Source of the DNA: Candidatus Thorarchaeota archaeon
GTDB taxonomy: Archaea > Asgardarchaeota > Thorarchaeia > Thorarchaeales > Thorarchaeaceae
Reading direction: 5' to 3'
DNA: 64,000 nucleotides
Assembly: GCA_019057475.1 (NCBI GenBank)
Contig: DXJO01000038.1
Coordinates: forward strand, 20,801 to 84,800
A model generated the notes under the pieces. The model was given only the letters and a program-made list of their open reading frames with translations, was not told the origin of the DNA and made no database searches. Made by a program: the position numbers and the translations under genes. Positions 10,569-19,519 of this stretch are shown here, in pieces; the first letter of the stretch is position 1, and every line of letters starts with the position of its first letter.

Positions 10569-10585
10569 GCATCAGGGGGCGAGAA
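10548..10585 (+). terminator. GC-rich hairpin at end of acyl-CoA dehydrogenase gene
   Basis: gcccccgat...atcagggggc inverted repeat spanning the stop codon. Confidence 0.4.
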
Positions 10586-10712
10586 TCCGCATTACCTGTT
10601 TTCAGCGCTAGGCCTGACTTTCCAGGGTATCTCATCGCAACTAAACTAGACAAGTCCGGATGAAACAGACTTATGATGCGAAGATATCGGTTCTCAAAGG
10701 GAGGAATGAACC

Positions 10713-11081
10713 ATGCTAGTTCGACGCCTTGAGAACCTCAAGGAAATCATTGCTATCGACGAAACAATCCTTCGTGAGATTATCAATCCCCTGCACGATG
10801 ATGGAAATCTGAAACTAGGCTACAGTATGGCCCATGCCATAGTCAAACCGGGTAATGCCGCACTATCTCATAGAATCAAGACATCCTCAGAGATATACTA
10901 CATTCTCAAAGGAAACGGACGCATGTATGTTGATGAGGAGTCTGAGGATGTGGGCCCCGGCGACACGATATACGTTCCCCCGAACGCAATACAATACATC
11001 GAGAACACAGGTGATACTAACCTGGTGTTCCTATGTATGGTGTATCCTTCGTGGCGGGCGGAGGATGAAGAGCTCGTTTAA
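10713..11081 (+). CDS. cupin-domain protein
   Basis: 'LSHRIKTSSEIYYILKGNGRMYVDEESEDVGPGDTIYVPPNAIQYIENTG' cupin motifs. Confidence 0.85.
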   Translation: MLVRRLENLKEIIAIDETILREIINPLHDDGNLKLGYSMAHAIVKPGNAALSHRIKTSSEIYYILKGNGRMYVDEESEDVGPGDTIYVPPNAIQYIENTGDTNLVFLCMVYPSWRAEDEELV

Positions 11082-11218
11082 GCTCGCAATCGAAGTGCCT
11101 CTACTCCAAGCCTTCCAATTGAACCGAGCAGAACCCATAAAGCAGTGATTGACGCCAACAATATCTGAGGTGTGGGAGGTGACCTGGACTGACAAGAACG
11201 GAGATCAAGAGTATTTGC

Positions 11219-12469
11219 ATGTTAAGCACACACGGCTACGTTGATTTTGAACCTCAGCTAGGTAGAACGGACACTGGCGGGCAGGTCGTATACGTGCTCC
11301 AGCTGTCCAAGGCTCTTTCCAAACAGGGCATAATAGTCGACATCTACACTAGGTGGTTTGACAAATTAAAAGAAAGCGTTGAGCATGACCTCGGTGATAA
11401 CAATCTGAGGATAGTCCGAATACCTGCAGGACCCATGGAATTCGTACCAAAGGAAGAGATCTATGACATTCTGCCTGAGTTGGCTGACAATATGACCAAG
11501 TTCATCCGAAAGAATGAGTTGAACTACGACCTATTTCATGCGCACTACGTTGATGCGGGAGTAGTGGCGGTGATTGTGGCCAAGGCTCTTGACAAACCTG
11601 TCTTCTTTACCTCACACTCCCTTGGTGCTTGGAAACGCGAGCGGATGAAAGGACATTCTGAGGAAATGGAGAAGAAATACAGGTTCAACCAAAGGATTAG
11701 GGATGAACAGATGGTCTTCCGTGCAGTCAATGGACAGACCGCCACAACGAAGGCTCAGATACAGATCATGAAATTACTCTATGACTTCCAGTCCGAGAAC
11801 ACTGTGATTATCCCTCCCGGCGTTGATATTGAAGCATTCCATCCAGAAGAAGCATCAGGCGATTCGGAGTTGCCAGCGAACTATATCTTCTGTCTCAGCA
11901 GAATCGATGAGAATAAGGGACACGAGGTCCTCCTCAATGCCTTCGACCTTGTGCGGCGGAAAGTGTCGGGTATTCACCTGGTGATAGGTGGAGGGTCTCC
12001 ATCCCCCAAACCTAGAGAAGTGAAGCTTCTCAAAAAGATTCAGAGAATAATCGAGGAGCACGGCATGGGTGACCTAGTCCATGTCATAGGATATGTCCCA
12101 GACGAGAAAATGCGTGCTCTCTATAAGCGAGCAAGGTTGTTCGTGCTCCCTTCAACTTTCGAGCCATTTGGCATGACCGCCTTGGAAGGCATGGCCTGCA
12201 GAACGCCAACTGTGGTATCCAAGTTCGCAGGAATATCCGAGTTCCTACATGACCACAGGGACTGCATTATCACAGATCCTACGAGCCAAGAGGAGTTCTC
12301 AATTGCCATTGTTGAGTTGCTGGAGAACAGGGAACTTGCAGAGAGAATCGGCCGGGCGGGACTGGCCCTAGTCCGCGATAGATTCAGTTGGGAGGCCATC
12401 GCTGAGAAGCACATGGAGTTCTACAGAGATTTCATGAACAGACCACCAGATGCCAAGTCGGAATCATGA
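11219..12469 (+). CDS. family-4-type glycosyltransferase (sucrose-phosphate synthase-like N-terminus)
   Basis: STHGYVDFEPQLGRTDTGGQVVYVLQL..., FARLFVLPSTFEPFGMTALEGMACRTPTV; true start may be slightly upstream. Confidence 0.85.
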   Translation: MLSTHGYVDFEPQLGRTDTGGQVVYVLQLSKALSKQGIIVDIYTRWFDKLKESVEHDLGDNNLRIVRIPAGPMEFVPKEEIYDILPELADNMTKFIRKNELNYDLFHAHYVDAGVVAVIVAKALDKPVFFTSHSLGAWKRERMKGHSEEMEKKYRFNQRIRDEQMVFRAVNGQTATTKAQIQIMKLLYDFQSENTVIIPPGVDIEAFHPEEASGDSELPANYIFCLSRIDENKGHEVLLNAFDLVRRKVSGIHLVIGGGSPSPKPREVKLLKKIQRIIEEHGMGDLVHVIGYVPDEKMRALYKRARLFVLPSTFEPFGMTALEGMACRTPTVVSKFAGISEFLHDHRDCIITDPTSQEEFSIAIVELLENRELAERIGRAGLALVRDRFSWEAIAEKHMEFYRDFMNRPPDAKSES

Positions 12470-12918
12470 AATAGAACTGAGAGTTCTTCACCTCACAATT
12501 GCTTGGTGTCCTTAGTGACAAGGAAGAAACTCGAAACCCAAAAAACAAGAAAGCCGCCCGAGTCTAAGCCCCGACAGGTGTTCGATGATTTCTCGTTCGG
12601 CGCTGCTGTCTTAGTCGCGTCGTTTTACACTCATCGTAAGCGGTTCGTCGCTCAGCTTTGCCTCTCGCCAATCAGCCCTTCATGCTGTCTTAGTCGCTTT
12701 GCCATCTTTCGATTGGGTTTCTGGCTTCGCTCAGCATGACCAGACTCAGCACGTCTGTCGTTAGCGTACTCCTCGGACGGCTATCTAACTATTTAGACGC
12801 AAATAAAGATAAACTTTGTGAATGACACTGGAGCAGGATTGCTGAAAGCAATCAGGTTCATCTATGCATTGCTCTGTCCTGCAAATGGCAAGGCAATCAC
12901 GATAAGGAAGAGGGCAGC

Positions 12919-13662
12919 CTATGCTTCGAATAGGCCATTTGCTTTCAGGATCATGGCAAGGTAACGATGAGGTGGAACCTGTACGACACGCCCCAAATCA
13001 ACATTCAAGATGTAGATGGAGTCAAGTGCAGTCTGAGCAAGCAAGTCCATTGCGATTGATGGCGACGAGTAATAGGTATCACAGAGAGCCTTCAGTTGCT
13101 GCAGTTCTTTCTTTTTGCGATCCTCTGGAAAACGGAGAAGGATTTCAGGTACTTGTAGAACATGGTAACCGGGTGTGGCTAGGGCGAATCTTTGGCTATG
13201 ACCACTATACCGGGCTATCTTTGCAGCAATCCGTGCCTGTCTATAGCGTATGGGTGCGAGAGCAGCCTCTGGCGGTACGAATCCGGTTTCCACTTCTACC
13301 ACTAGTGTTTTCCTAGGCCCTGGCGTAGTATTGTCCCTTCTGTATGGCTTCTGGTCGCTACGACTAGGTGAGTCTGTCGAAAATGCTGATTCTTCTGAGC
13401 GAGAGCTCACAGCATATATGTCGGCAACTAGGGCGCCACCATCAAGCGGATGTTCCACAACTACTCGGTACCCATGCTCAATTAGATGCCAGGCACAAAG
13501 AACCTCCATTACACTGTGGTTGATCTTCACGAGGCGTCGCTTGTGAAGGCTCACCAGCCTATTCCGGACTTCAACCAGCTGCTGCATCACTTTTGGATTT
13601 GGCCTAGGCTTGATTTGCATAAGCAGACGGTCCAAATCTCGGGAGAACTTGTCTTTCGCCAC
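12919..13662 (-). CDS. hypothetical protein, possible PD-(D/E)XK-like fold
   Basis: 'GGALVADIYAV...KTLVVEVETG' resembles a degenerate D..ExE nuclease core. Confidence 0.55.
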   Translation of the reverse strand: MAKDKFSRDLDRLLMQIKPRPNPKVMQQLVEVRNRLVSLHKRRLVKINHSVMEVLCAWHLIEHGYRVVVEHPLDGGALVADIYAVSSRSEESAFSTDSPSRSDQKPYRRDNTTPGPRKTLVVEVETGFVPPEAALAPIRYRQARIAAKIARYSGHSQRFALATPGYHVLQVPEILLRFPEDRKKKELQQLKALCDTYYSSPSIAMDLLAQTALDSIYILNVDLGRVVQVPPHRYLAMILKANGLFEA

Positions 13663-13739
13663 GATGTCACCAACTCAGTTCTTACTGTGCTGTGGACTCT
13701 CGTGCCTTTTGATATGAAGTCCCTAAGAGCCTACCGCTG

Positions 13740-14045
13740 TTCTGGTTGGAGTTTCATAGGAAGGAGGGGAGGCTTACCCCGAAAGCCCGGAGGAATGCTC
13801 GTCATTCTAAACGGAAATCCTCACGGCCCCAGAGCTTGTCAGGCTCGAAAGGGTCATCCGTGGCTGAGTACTGTGAACAGGCGACTCTCGAGTCGTTTGA
13901 GAGTGCTACCGATCCCGCCATGGCAAAAACCGCGGAAACACCGTCTGCCGCCATCGACGCTCTAAAGGCCTCTGACAGTCATGGCAAAGCAGTGCAGCGG
14001 ACTGAAGCTCAGTCTGGAAAGAGGGATAATGTTCCTGTGAAGTTA
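13740..14045 (+). mobile_element. tnpB-less IS200/IS605-type 3'-end copy (solo omegaRNA-like remnant)
   Basis: About 270 nt closely matching 27080-27352 (3' end of tnpB), including an 80-nt block with no differences; no RuvC-encoding portion present. Confidence 0.75.
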
Positions 14046-14085
14046 GGGTACTATCCTCTTTGCTGGGAACATTGATGTGTGCACA

Positions 14086-14409
14086 TCAGCTATTTGGACT
14101 CTCCTGAGGGGTAATTCTGTAGTAAAACACATTCTTGCCCAAGGTGAACTTAGCAATCAGTCCCTTGTTTTTGAGTCTAGTTAGGGTTCTTCGTATCTGA
14201 TTTGCCGGCTTCCCGACTAGGTTGGATATTTCACGTATGGTATGAGTCGCATCACAAAGAAGATAGACTATCTTCTGTTCTCCCGTCAAGGCATATCTCT
14301 CAGGCTGTGCAGGTGAAATATGCATCTGCAGTAGTGCTGACAGTAGACCCGATATCCTATCTAATATAACCAGCAGCTTATTCTCAAACTCATTGTTTCT
14401 CGATGTCAA
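14086..14409 (-). CDS. winged-helix DNA-binding protein (MarR/TrmB-like)
   Basis: 'LTGEQKIVYLLCDATHTIREISNLVGKPANQIRRTLTRLKNKGLIAKF'. Confidence 0.65.
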   Translation of the reverse strand: MTSRNNEFENKLLVILDRISGLLSALLQMHISPAQPERYALTGEQKIVYLLCDATHTIREISNLVGKPANQIRRTLTRLKNKGLIAKFTLGKNVFYYRITPQESPNS

Positions 14410-14637
14410 CTTGCTACTTCTCCATAACTCTTAGATCCGTTGATGGCATCTTGAGTGGAATCTAACTGAAACGCCAAGATATGACACCAATAAGGGATAT
14501 TTATGCTTCCTTTGTTAGTCAGAACTAGGCCAATCGTTGTCTGTGTAATTAAGAAATTACTTGGCAGGCACAAACCAGCCGCCATACGATCATTTCAATT
14601 GACTGATTTACAATGCCTCTTAGAGATATGAACATCA

Positions 14638-15468
14638 TCATTTCTTCTTCTTGACGAGCCGGCCCTTCTCGTCCATTACTCCTTTTATGATTCCTATGAT
14701 TCGAAGCAGCATAATCACAGCTGCGTTTGCATTTTTCCTAATCGAAATCATCTTCTTCTTAGTGACGAAATCTACGACGCTATGCGCTGACTCATTTCCT
14801 TTCCTTCGAAGGCCCTTGATAGAAGCCAGATGGTTTTTCGTGAAACCATACTTCACATAGTCACCAGATATCTGCTCGAAGTTTAGAACTAAGGATTTTA
14901 GGGGGAGAAAACGGTTCGTACCATCATCAAAATACATCTTATGTTGATTCGTCGGTTCATACTTAAAGCGTAGAATATCAATTACTAGATTCTCCACCAG
15001 CTTTCTCAGCATGACACGTGCAGAGGAAAATGCTTCGTACTCAAAGCAGGTGTTAATCTCATCGATTAGCAAACTGTATACCTTGTCAACTCTATACACG
15101 TTTTCAATGTCTATGAAGTCAGGTTGCGAAGGCATCTTCCGGCTAGGTACACTAGTTTCCGCTTTTTCTCCGGGCAAATACATTTGTCCGGGAACTACCA
15201 TTGGGATTTCTTGGGCTAGATCCTTGAACTTCTGTGCAGAACGTTTCCTCATCACGAAGACCATAGTTTCTTTCTTGCATAATGGACATTCGACTCTGCA
15301 AATTCCTTTCTGTATATCCTCACCTGACCGACCTATTTTCATCTGGAATTTGCTGTACTCTTCCGGTTTGAAGTAGAATGCATACCACCCATGCTTGTCA
15401 AAAGCCAGTCGGAGATTCCTACCACAGTCTTCAGTTTGACAGACGATAGGAATGACTACTCCGCTCAT
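14638..15468 (-). CDS. zinc-ribbon/DUF4145-like (HEPN-related) protein
   Basis: C-x4-C..C-x2-C pairs in N-terminus; 'ARVMLRKLVENLVIDIL...IKGLRRKGNESAH' resembles the DUF4145 signature. Confidence 0.5.
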   Translation of the reverse strand: MSGVVIPIVCQTEDCGRNLRLAFDKHGWYAFYFKPEEYSKFQMKIGRSGEDIQKGICRVECPLCKKETMVFVMRKRSAQKFKDLAQEIPMVVPGQMYLPGEKAETSVPSRKMPSQPDFIDIENVYRVDKVYSLLIDEINTCFEYEAFSSARVMLRKLVENLVIDILRFKYEPTNQHKMYFDDGTNRFLPLKSLVLNFEQISGDYVKYGFTKNHLASIKGLRRKGNESAHSVVDFVTKKKMISIRKNANAAVIMLLRIIGIIKGVMDEKGRLVKKKK

Positions 15469-15522
15469 GCAATATCACCACAGACAGACAACATCAGCTC
15501 GAATACAACTGCTCGTGTCCAT

Positions 15523-15955
15523 CTACACTGCGGAGTCCATCTTCTTTTCACACTTAAAAATGACTTCTCCTGCCATTTGAAGTGCCCAACAAATCCTATC
15601 AGGCCTGATCGCGTAGTTGTCACCTTCTTTCTCGAATCCGTCAGCGAGGCCTTCCTGTTTACTTGAAAGATATGTCGCAAGAGAGTCAGGATTAATCATC
15701 AATACATTCTGCAACTCATCTTTCGACATCCCTTGAGGATACTGTAACATCAATGCGCATACAATCTTCTGCTTTGCAGTAGCAGTTCCCTCGGGGAACG
15801 AGATTGCAGTCGCATATTGGTCCGATGCCAACATATGTCGCAACCTTGAGCTTAGTTAATCCAATCTCAATTTCTATCAATGCATCCGACCAATTTTCAA
15901 ATTCGCCGACTTGCAGTTCGTAGTTATTATAGAATGCTGAGAACGTCCGCTTCAT
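15523..15955 (-). pseudogene. frameshifted member of the local wHTH family
   Basis: ORFs 15716-15955 and 15523-15843 overlap in different frames and together align with the 17008-17502 product (NWSDAL..; KQKIVCALMLQYPQGMSKDEL..). Confidence 0.6.
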
Positions 15956-16237
15956 TTTGACAGTACCTCCTACATCAGTGCACTACCCCATTTCCTCCAT
16001 TTTAATCTGGCGTATCGTGATGACTACATCATTAACTTGGGAATCCTTCGAGCAAGAAACATCATAGTGAATTGTGAAACGGTGGAGTCGCTTAACATAA
16101 TTACTACTCATGCAAAGATTAGTTGTTATAAACCCGGTCCACTAATGATGGGCGATAATCAAATATCGGTCTTCTTCATTTAATTAGCCTGACTCTGATA
16201 ATATAACTTGGGTTCTCCTGCGAAGGTGATTAAGCGT

Positions 16238-16762
16238 ATGGAAGAGATTGAAACTAAGGGGGTTATGCTGGAAAGAACTGTACGAAACACGATCGTGCGC
16301 ATCACTGCAAAGAACGGCGAATCTCTTGATGAAGCATACAATAGGCTCGCCGAAATATGCCAGAGTATTGAGGATACTGAAGCAGCCAAAGAGCGCGAGA
16401 AGTGGACTGAGGATATGCACCCAGAGGTGGAAGAAGCCACATCAAAAGTAGAGGCTCTCCTTGGTTTGGATGCCAATGAGAGAAGAGGAGTAAGCCTAAC
16501 AGATGAGTATCACATGGTTATACTGTCACTGCTAATGCATTTTGACGAGTGCAAGGGTTCCGTTTCCATCGCCAAGGAATGGAATATTAACAGCGGCAGA
16601 GTTTCACGAGTCTTCACAGCGTCGCGCAAGAAGCATGAGAAGTACAAGGGGCATTTCGAGAAATGCAAGATGGGAGGTTACCGTTTCACTAGAGAAGGCC
16701 TAAATCACGCATTGGAATATGGGGTGTCCGCGATATTGGGCGAAGAGAGTGATGTCGGCTAG
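16238..16762 (+). CDS. wHTH-family protein, local paralogue 1
   Basis: 'YHMVILSLLMHFDECKGSVSIAKEWNINSGRVSRVFTASRKKHEKYKGHFEKCKMGGYRFTREGLNHALEYG' matches shared C-terminal module. Confidence 0.7.
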   Translation: MEEIETKGVMLERTVRNTIVRITAKNGESLDEAYNRLAEICQSIEDTEAAKEREKWTEDMHPEVEEATSKVEALLGLDANERRGVSLTDEYHMVILSLLMHFDECKGSVSIAKEWNINSGRVSRVFTASRKKHEKYKGHFEKCKMGGYRFTREGLNHALEYGVSAILGEESDVG

Positions 16763-17007
16763 CAAGCTCTAGTTTCGTGAGTAGGTCATTTCCCGATTAG
16801 ATGTCGGAAGCAAATAGTTCGCGTTTCTTCATACCTAAATTGGAGTGTTAAGCATTCAATCTGGTTTCAGAGTCATGCTGCCTAGGATCCCCCATTGACA
16901 TCTCCTCTCATTCGATACCAACAAAGCTAATGCTGATGATTTGATGAAAAAGATTTAGTATAGGTTCGGTACTCTCAGCCAACGCGCAAGCAAAGGACCA
17001 TGGTAGT

Positions 17008-17502
17008 ATGACAAAGGAAGAGGAATCTATAGATGACAGTGGGGACTGGGTAGAGCTGCAGATCAAGCATGGCAATACCATACTGTCAGTGGGTGGACAC
17101 AACTGGTCTGACGCCATAGCAAAGGCAGCTCTTGGAAAGATGAAATGCAGAATTGCTGCAGTTGCAGGTTACGCAACAGAGTACAGTTCGGAGCTGAAAC
17201 AGTGGGTCATTGTGTTTGGAGAACCCATAGGCCAAATCAAGAGTCGAATTGCACTAGCGTTGCTGTTAGCTTTTCCAGAAAGGCTCTCAAGGGAGGAGTT
17301 GGTGAAGATGGTCGACATCAAGCCAAATCGGATTAGGGAGTATCTTACCAACACGAAAAAAGGCGTCAAACCCCACGTAGACGAAAACAAGAAGTCCGGC
17401 ATTATTCTGAATACCAAGGGCTACTCATGGGCGGTTGGGATTCTGGAATCAATTGAAGAAGCTAGATCCCACGAATCGAAAGGTGATGATATTGAGCAGT
17501 GA
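17008..17502 (+). CDS. wHTH-family protein, local paralogue 2
   Basis: 'SRIALALLLAFPERLSREELVKMVDIKPNRIREYL' module. Confidence 0.65.
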   Translation: MTKEEESIDDSGDWVELQIKHGNTILSVGGHNWSDAIAKAALGKMKCRIAAVAGYATEYSSELKQWVIVFGEPIGQIKSRIALALLLAFPERLSREELVKMVDIKPNRIREYLTNTKKGVKPHVDENKKSGIILNTKGYSWAVGILESIEEARSHESKGDDIEQ

Positions 17503-17965
17503 TCAGACAGATTTGAAGATTCGATTGAGTAGAACGATGAATAACATCCAGATTGAAGTCTGGCTAAGCAGCGAAGATGAGTTCAGAGAAGGCTATGCGC
17601 TTCTCAGACGACTCTGCGAAAGGGCAGAATTTGAGGAACTCAGACTAGACCTGGGTCAATTTAGAGTCAGAGATGATGAAGGACACAGAATAGCTGAGCA
17701 AGTTACTGAGGGTACGCACAGAGTAGCTCTATCACTCCTTGATAGTTGGCCAGATTCCAAGAGAGTCACCGACATTCAAGTTGAAACCGGACTATCACAG
17801 GGACACGTTTCGAATATACTCGAGGGCCGTCGAGGCGACGTGGGACACTGGTTCGAGAAGGAGAGAGATCTCTGGAAGCTATCACCCATTGGAGTGAGAG
17901 CCATTGTCGAAGAGGTCGTTCCAGCCCTGTTTGAGCAACAACGTTCTGGAGGGGGAACTCAATGA
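17486..17965 (+). CDS. wHTH-family protein, local paralogue 3
   Basis: 'THRVALSLLDSWPDSKRVTDIQVETGLSQGHVSNILEGRRGDVGHWFEKERDLWKLSPIGVRAIVEEVVP'; overlaps previous stop. Confidence 0.7.
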   Translation: MILSSDQTDLKIRLSRTMNNIQIEVWLSSEDEFREGYALLRRLCERAEFEELRLDLGQFRVRDDEGHRIAEQVTEGTHRVALSLLDSWPDSKRVTDIQVETGLSQGHVSNILEGRRGDVGHWFEKERDLWKLSPIGVRAIVEEVVPALFEQQRSGGGTQ

Positions 17966-18486
17966 ACGCCAACGAAGAACAGGAGTTGACAGTCGAGATT
18001 GAGAAGTCTAGGAGCGGCACGAAGATTCGAGTTGTGGGAATATCCGCAAGTACGGACGAAGCGCAATTCGATCAAGCATACAAACTAGCGGATGAACTTT
18101 ATAGGAGAATCGAAACACTCGACCTTGAAATTGAATCGGAAAACAAAATCCAACAGGCCAAGAATCAAGTTTCTCATCTTTGGGTTCAAGAGGAAAACAA
18201 ATGGAAACTCTCCGCTTCTGTTACGGAGGCATCACACCGAATCGCACTGTCACTCCTTAGAAGCTATCCGAAGTGCATAACTCAAGCAGATGTAATCAGA
18301 GAAACAAACATAGCTCAGAAGACTGTCAGCAATCATCTAGGAGGACGAAAAAAGGAGGTTCGCATATATTTCTCGAAATGTGATGGCGGTTATCAACTAA
18401 GCCAAGATGGACTCAATTGGACCATCACGAAGGTCATTCCCAAGGCCATTGGCCAAGAGATGCCGAATGAAAGGAAAGAGGAATAG
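17962..18486 (+). CDS. wHTH-family protein, local paralogue 4
   Basis: 'SHRIALSLLRSYPKCITQADVIRETNIAQKTVSNHLGGRKKEVRIYFSKCDGGYQLSQDGLNWTITKVIP'; 4-nt ATGA overlap. Confidence 0.72.
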   Translation: MNANEEQELTVEIEKSRSGTKIRVVGISASTDEAQFDQAYKLADELYRRIETLDLEIESENKIQQAKNQVSHLWVQEENKWKLSASVTEASHRIALSLLRSYPKCITQADVIRETNIAQKTVSNHLGGRKKEVRIYFSKCDGGYQLSQDGLNWTITKVIPKAIGQEMPNERKEE

Positions 18487-18489
18487 TTA

Positions 18490-19464
18490 ATGACTGATTC
18501 CGACAAACAAACCTTCTTGATCAGGAAGAAATCAGCAGGACTGGAAATCGAAACACGAGTTGATGAGAAGAATCTCGATAATGCATACCTAAAATTGGAG
18601 GAATTATGGGCACATTTCAGTCAATTGGATGAAGAGTTGGAACCCAAACGAAAAATTCGCGATCTAGTGAAAGAATGTCAGAAGTACTGGGTTCGGAAAG
18701 ATGGGAAACGGTACCTAGCGAAGGACGTTGCTTCTGTATCTCATCGAGTCGGACTATCTGTGCTCGATGGGGGCAACAAAGGAAAGAGCCTGAAGGCCAT
18801 TGCCGACGAAACCGGGTTGTCTTCACCCCTTGCGCGGTATCACCTAACTGACGCCAAGGGAGCATCAGGGTGGTGCTTACAAGATGAAAAAAGACATTGG
18901 AAACTAACACCGGAGGGATTGGAGCACGTTACAAACATAGTAATTCCGTATTTACAGGGCCGTCACGGAAATGAACTCCACATGATTCTGAAATGGATGA
19001 ATAACAGAATATACAAGGGTCAGTTTGATAGCTGGATACTCGGCAAGGTCCAAGGAAAGGTGGACAAAACCAACTTCTTGGAATATGCCGTTGGATTGCT
19101 CCTATCAGCTTTAGGTTTCCTAGTATACCAAGTGGGCATGTATAACGATAGATTCGATATCGTTGCCTGTCCGCCAGATGGGTCTATCATGCTGGTATGT
19201 GACTGTACAACAGGTTCAGTCAGAAAGAAGTCATCGGGTCTCAGCATAGTCGTGGAAGAACTCAGGACCGAATTTCCAGAGATGCACGTAGAGGGTGTTG
19301 TTTTCACAACGGAAAGAATTAGTAAGACTGATCGAAAGGATTTGCTTAGCGACAAGATTGGGATTGTTGATGCAACTCAGATCAAGGAACTCCTCAAGCT
19401 AGCAAAATCCGATCGAAATCCCGAGCTGTTGTTTGATGTCATGAGGAAGAAGGAAACGCGATAG
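18490..19464 (+). CDS. wHTH-family protein fused to a possible restriction-endonuclease-fold domain
   Basis: N-terminal module 'SHRVGLSVLDGG..LKAIADETGLSSPLARYHL..WKLTPEGLEHVTNIVIP' plus C-terminal 'FLEYAVGLLLSALGFLVYQVGMYNDRFDIVACPPDGSIMLVCDCTTG'. Confidence 0.65.
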   Translation: MTDSDKQTFLIRKKSAGLEIETRVDEKNLDNAYLKLEELWAHFSQLDEELEPKRKIRDLVKECQKYWVRKDGKRYLAKDVASVSHRVGLSVLDGGNKGKSLKAIADETGLSSPLARYHLTDAKGASGWCLQDEKRHWKLTPEGLEHVTNIVIPYLQGRHGNELHMILKWMNNRIYKGQFDSWILGKVQGKVDKTNFLEYAVGLLLSALGFLVYQVGMYNDRFDIVACPPDGSIMLVCDCTTGSVRKKSSGLSIVVEELRTEFPEMHVEGVVFTTERISKTDRKDLLSDKIGIVDATQIKELLKLAKSDRNPELLFDVMRKKETR

Positions 19465-19519
19465 CTATTCTATGCCCAAACGCTCCATAAACAGCTTTGG
19501 TTACTCACTCTTGCATTGT

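Noticed and set aside
12503-12739. 78-aa ORF between glycosyltransferase and island
   Set aside because: No recognisable pattern and contains the direct repeats; probably non-coding
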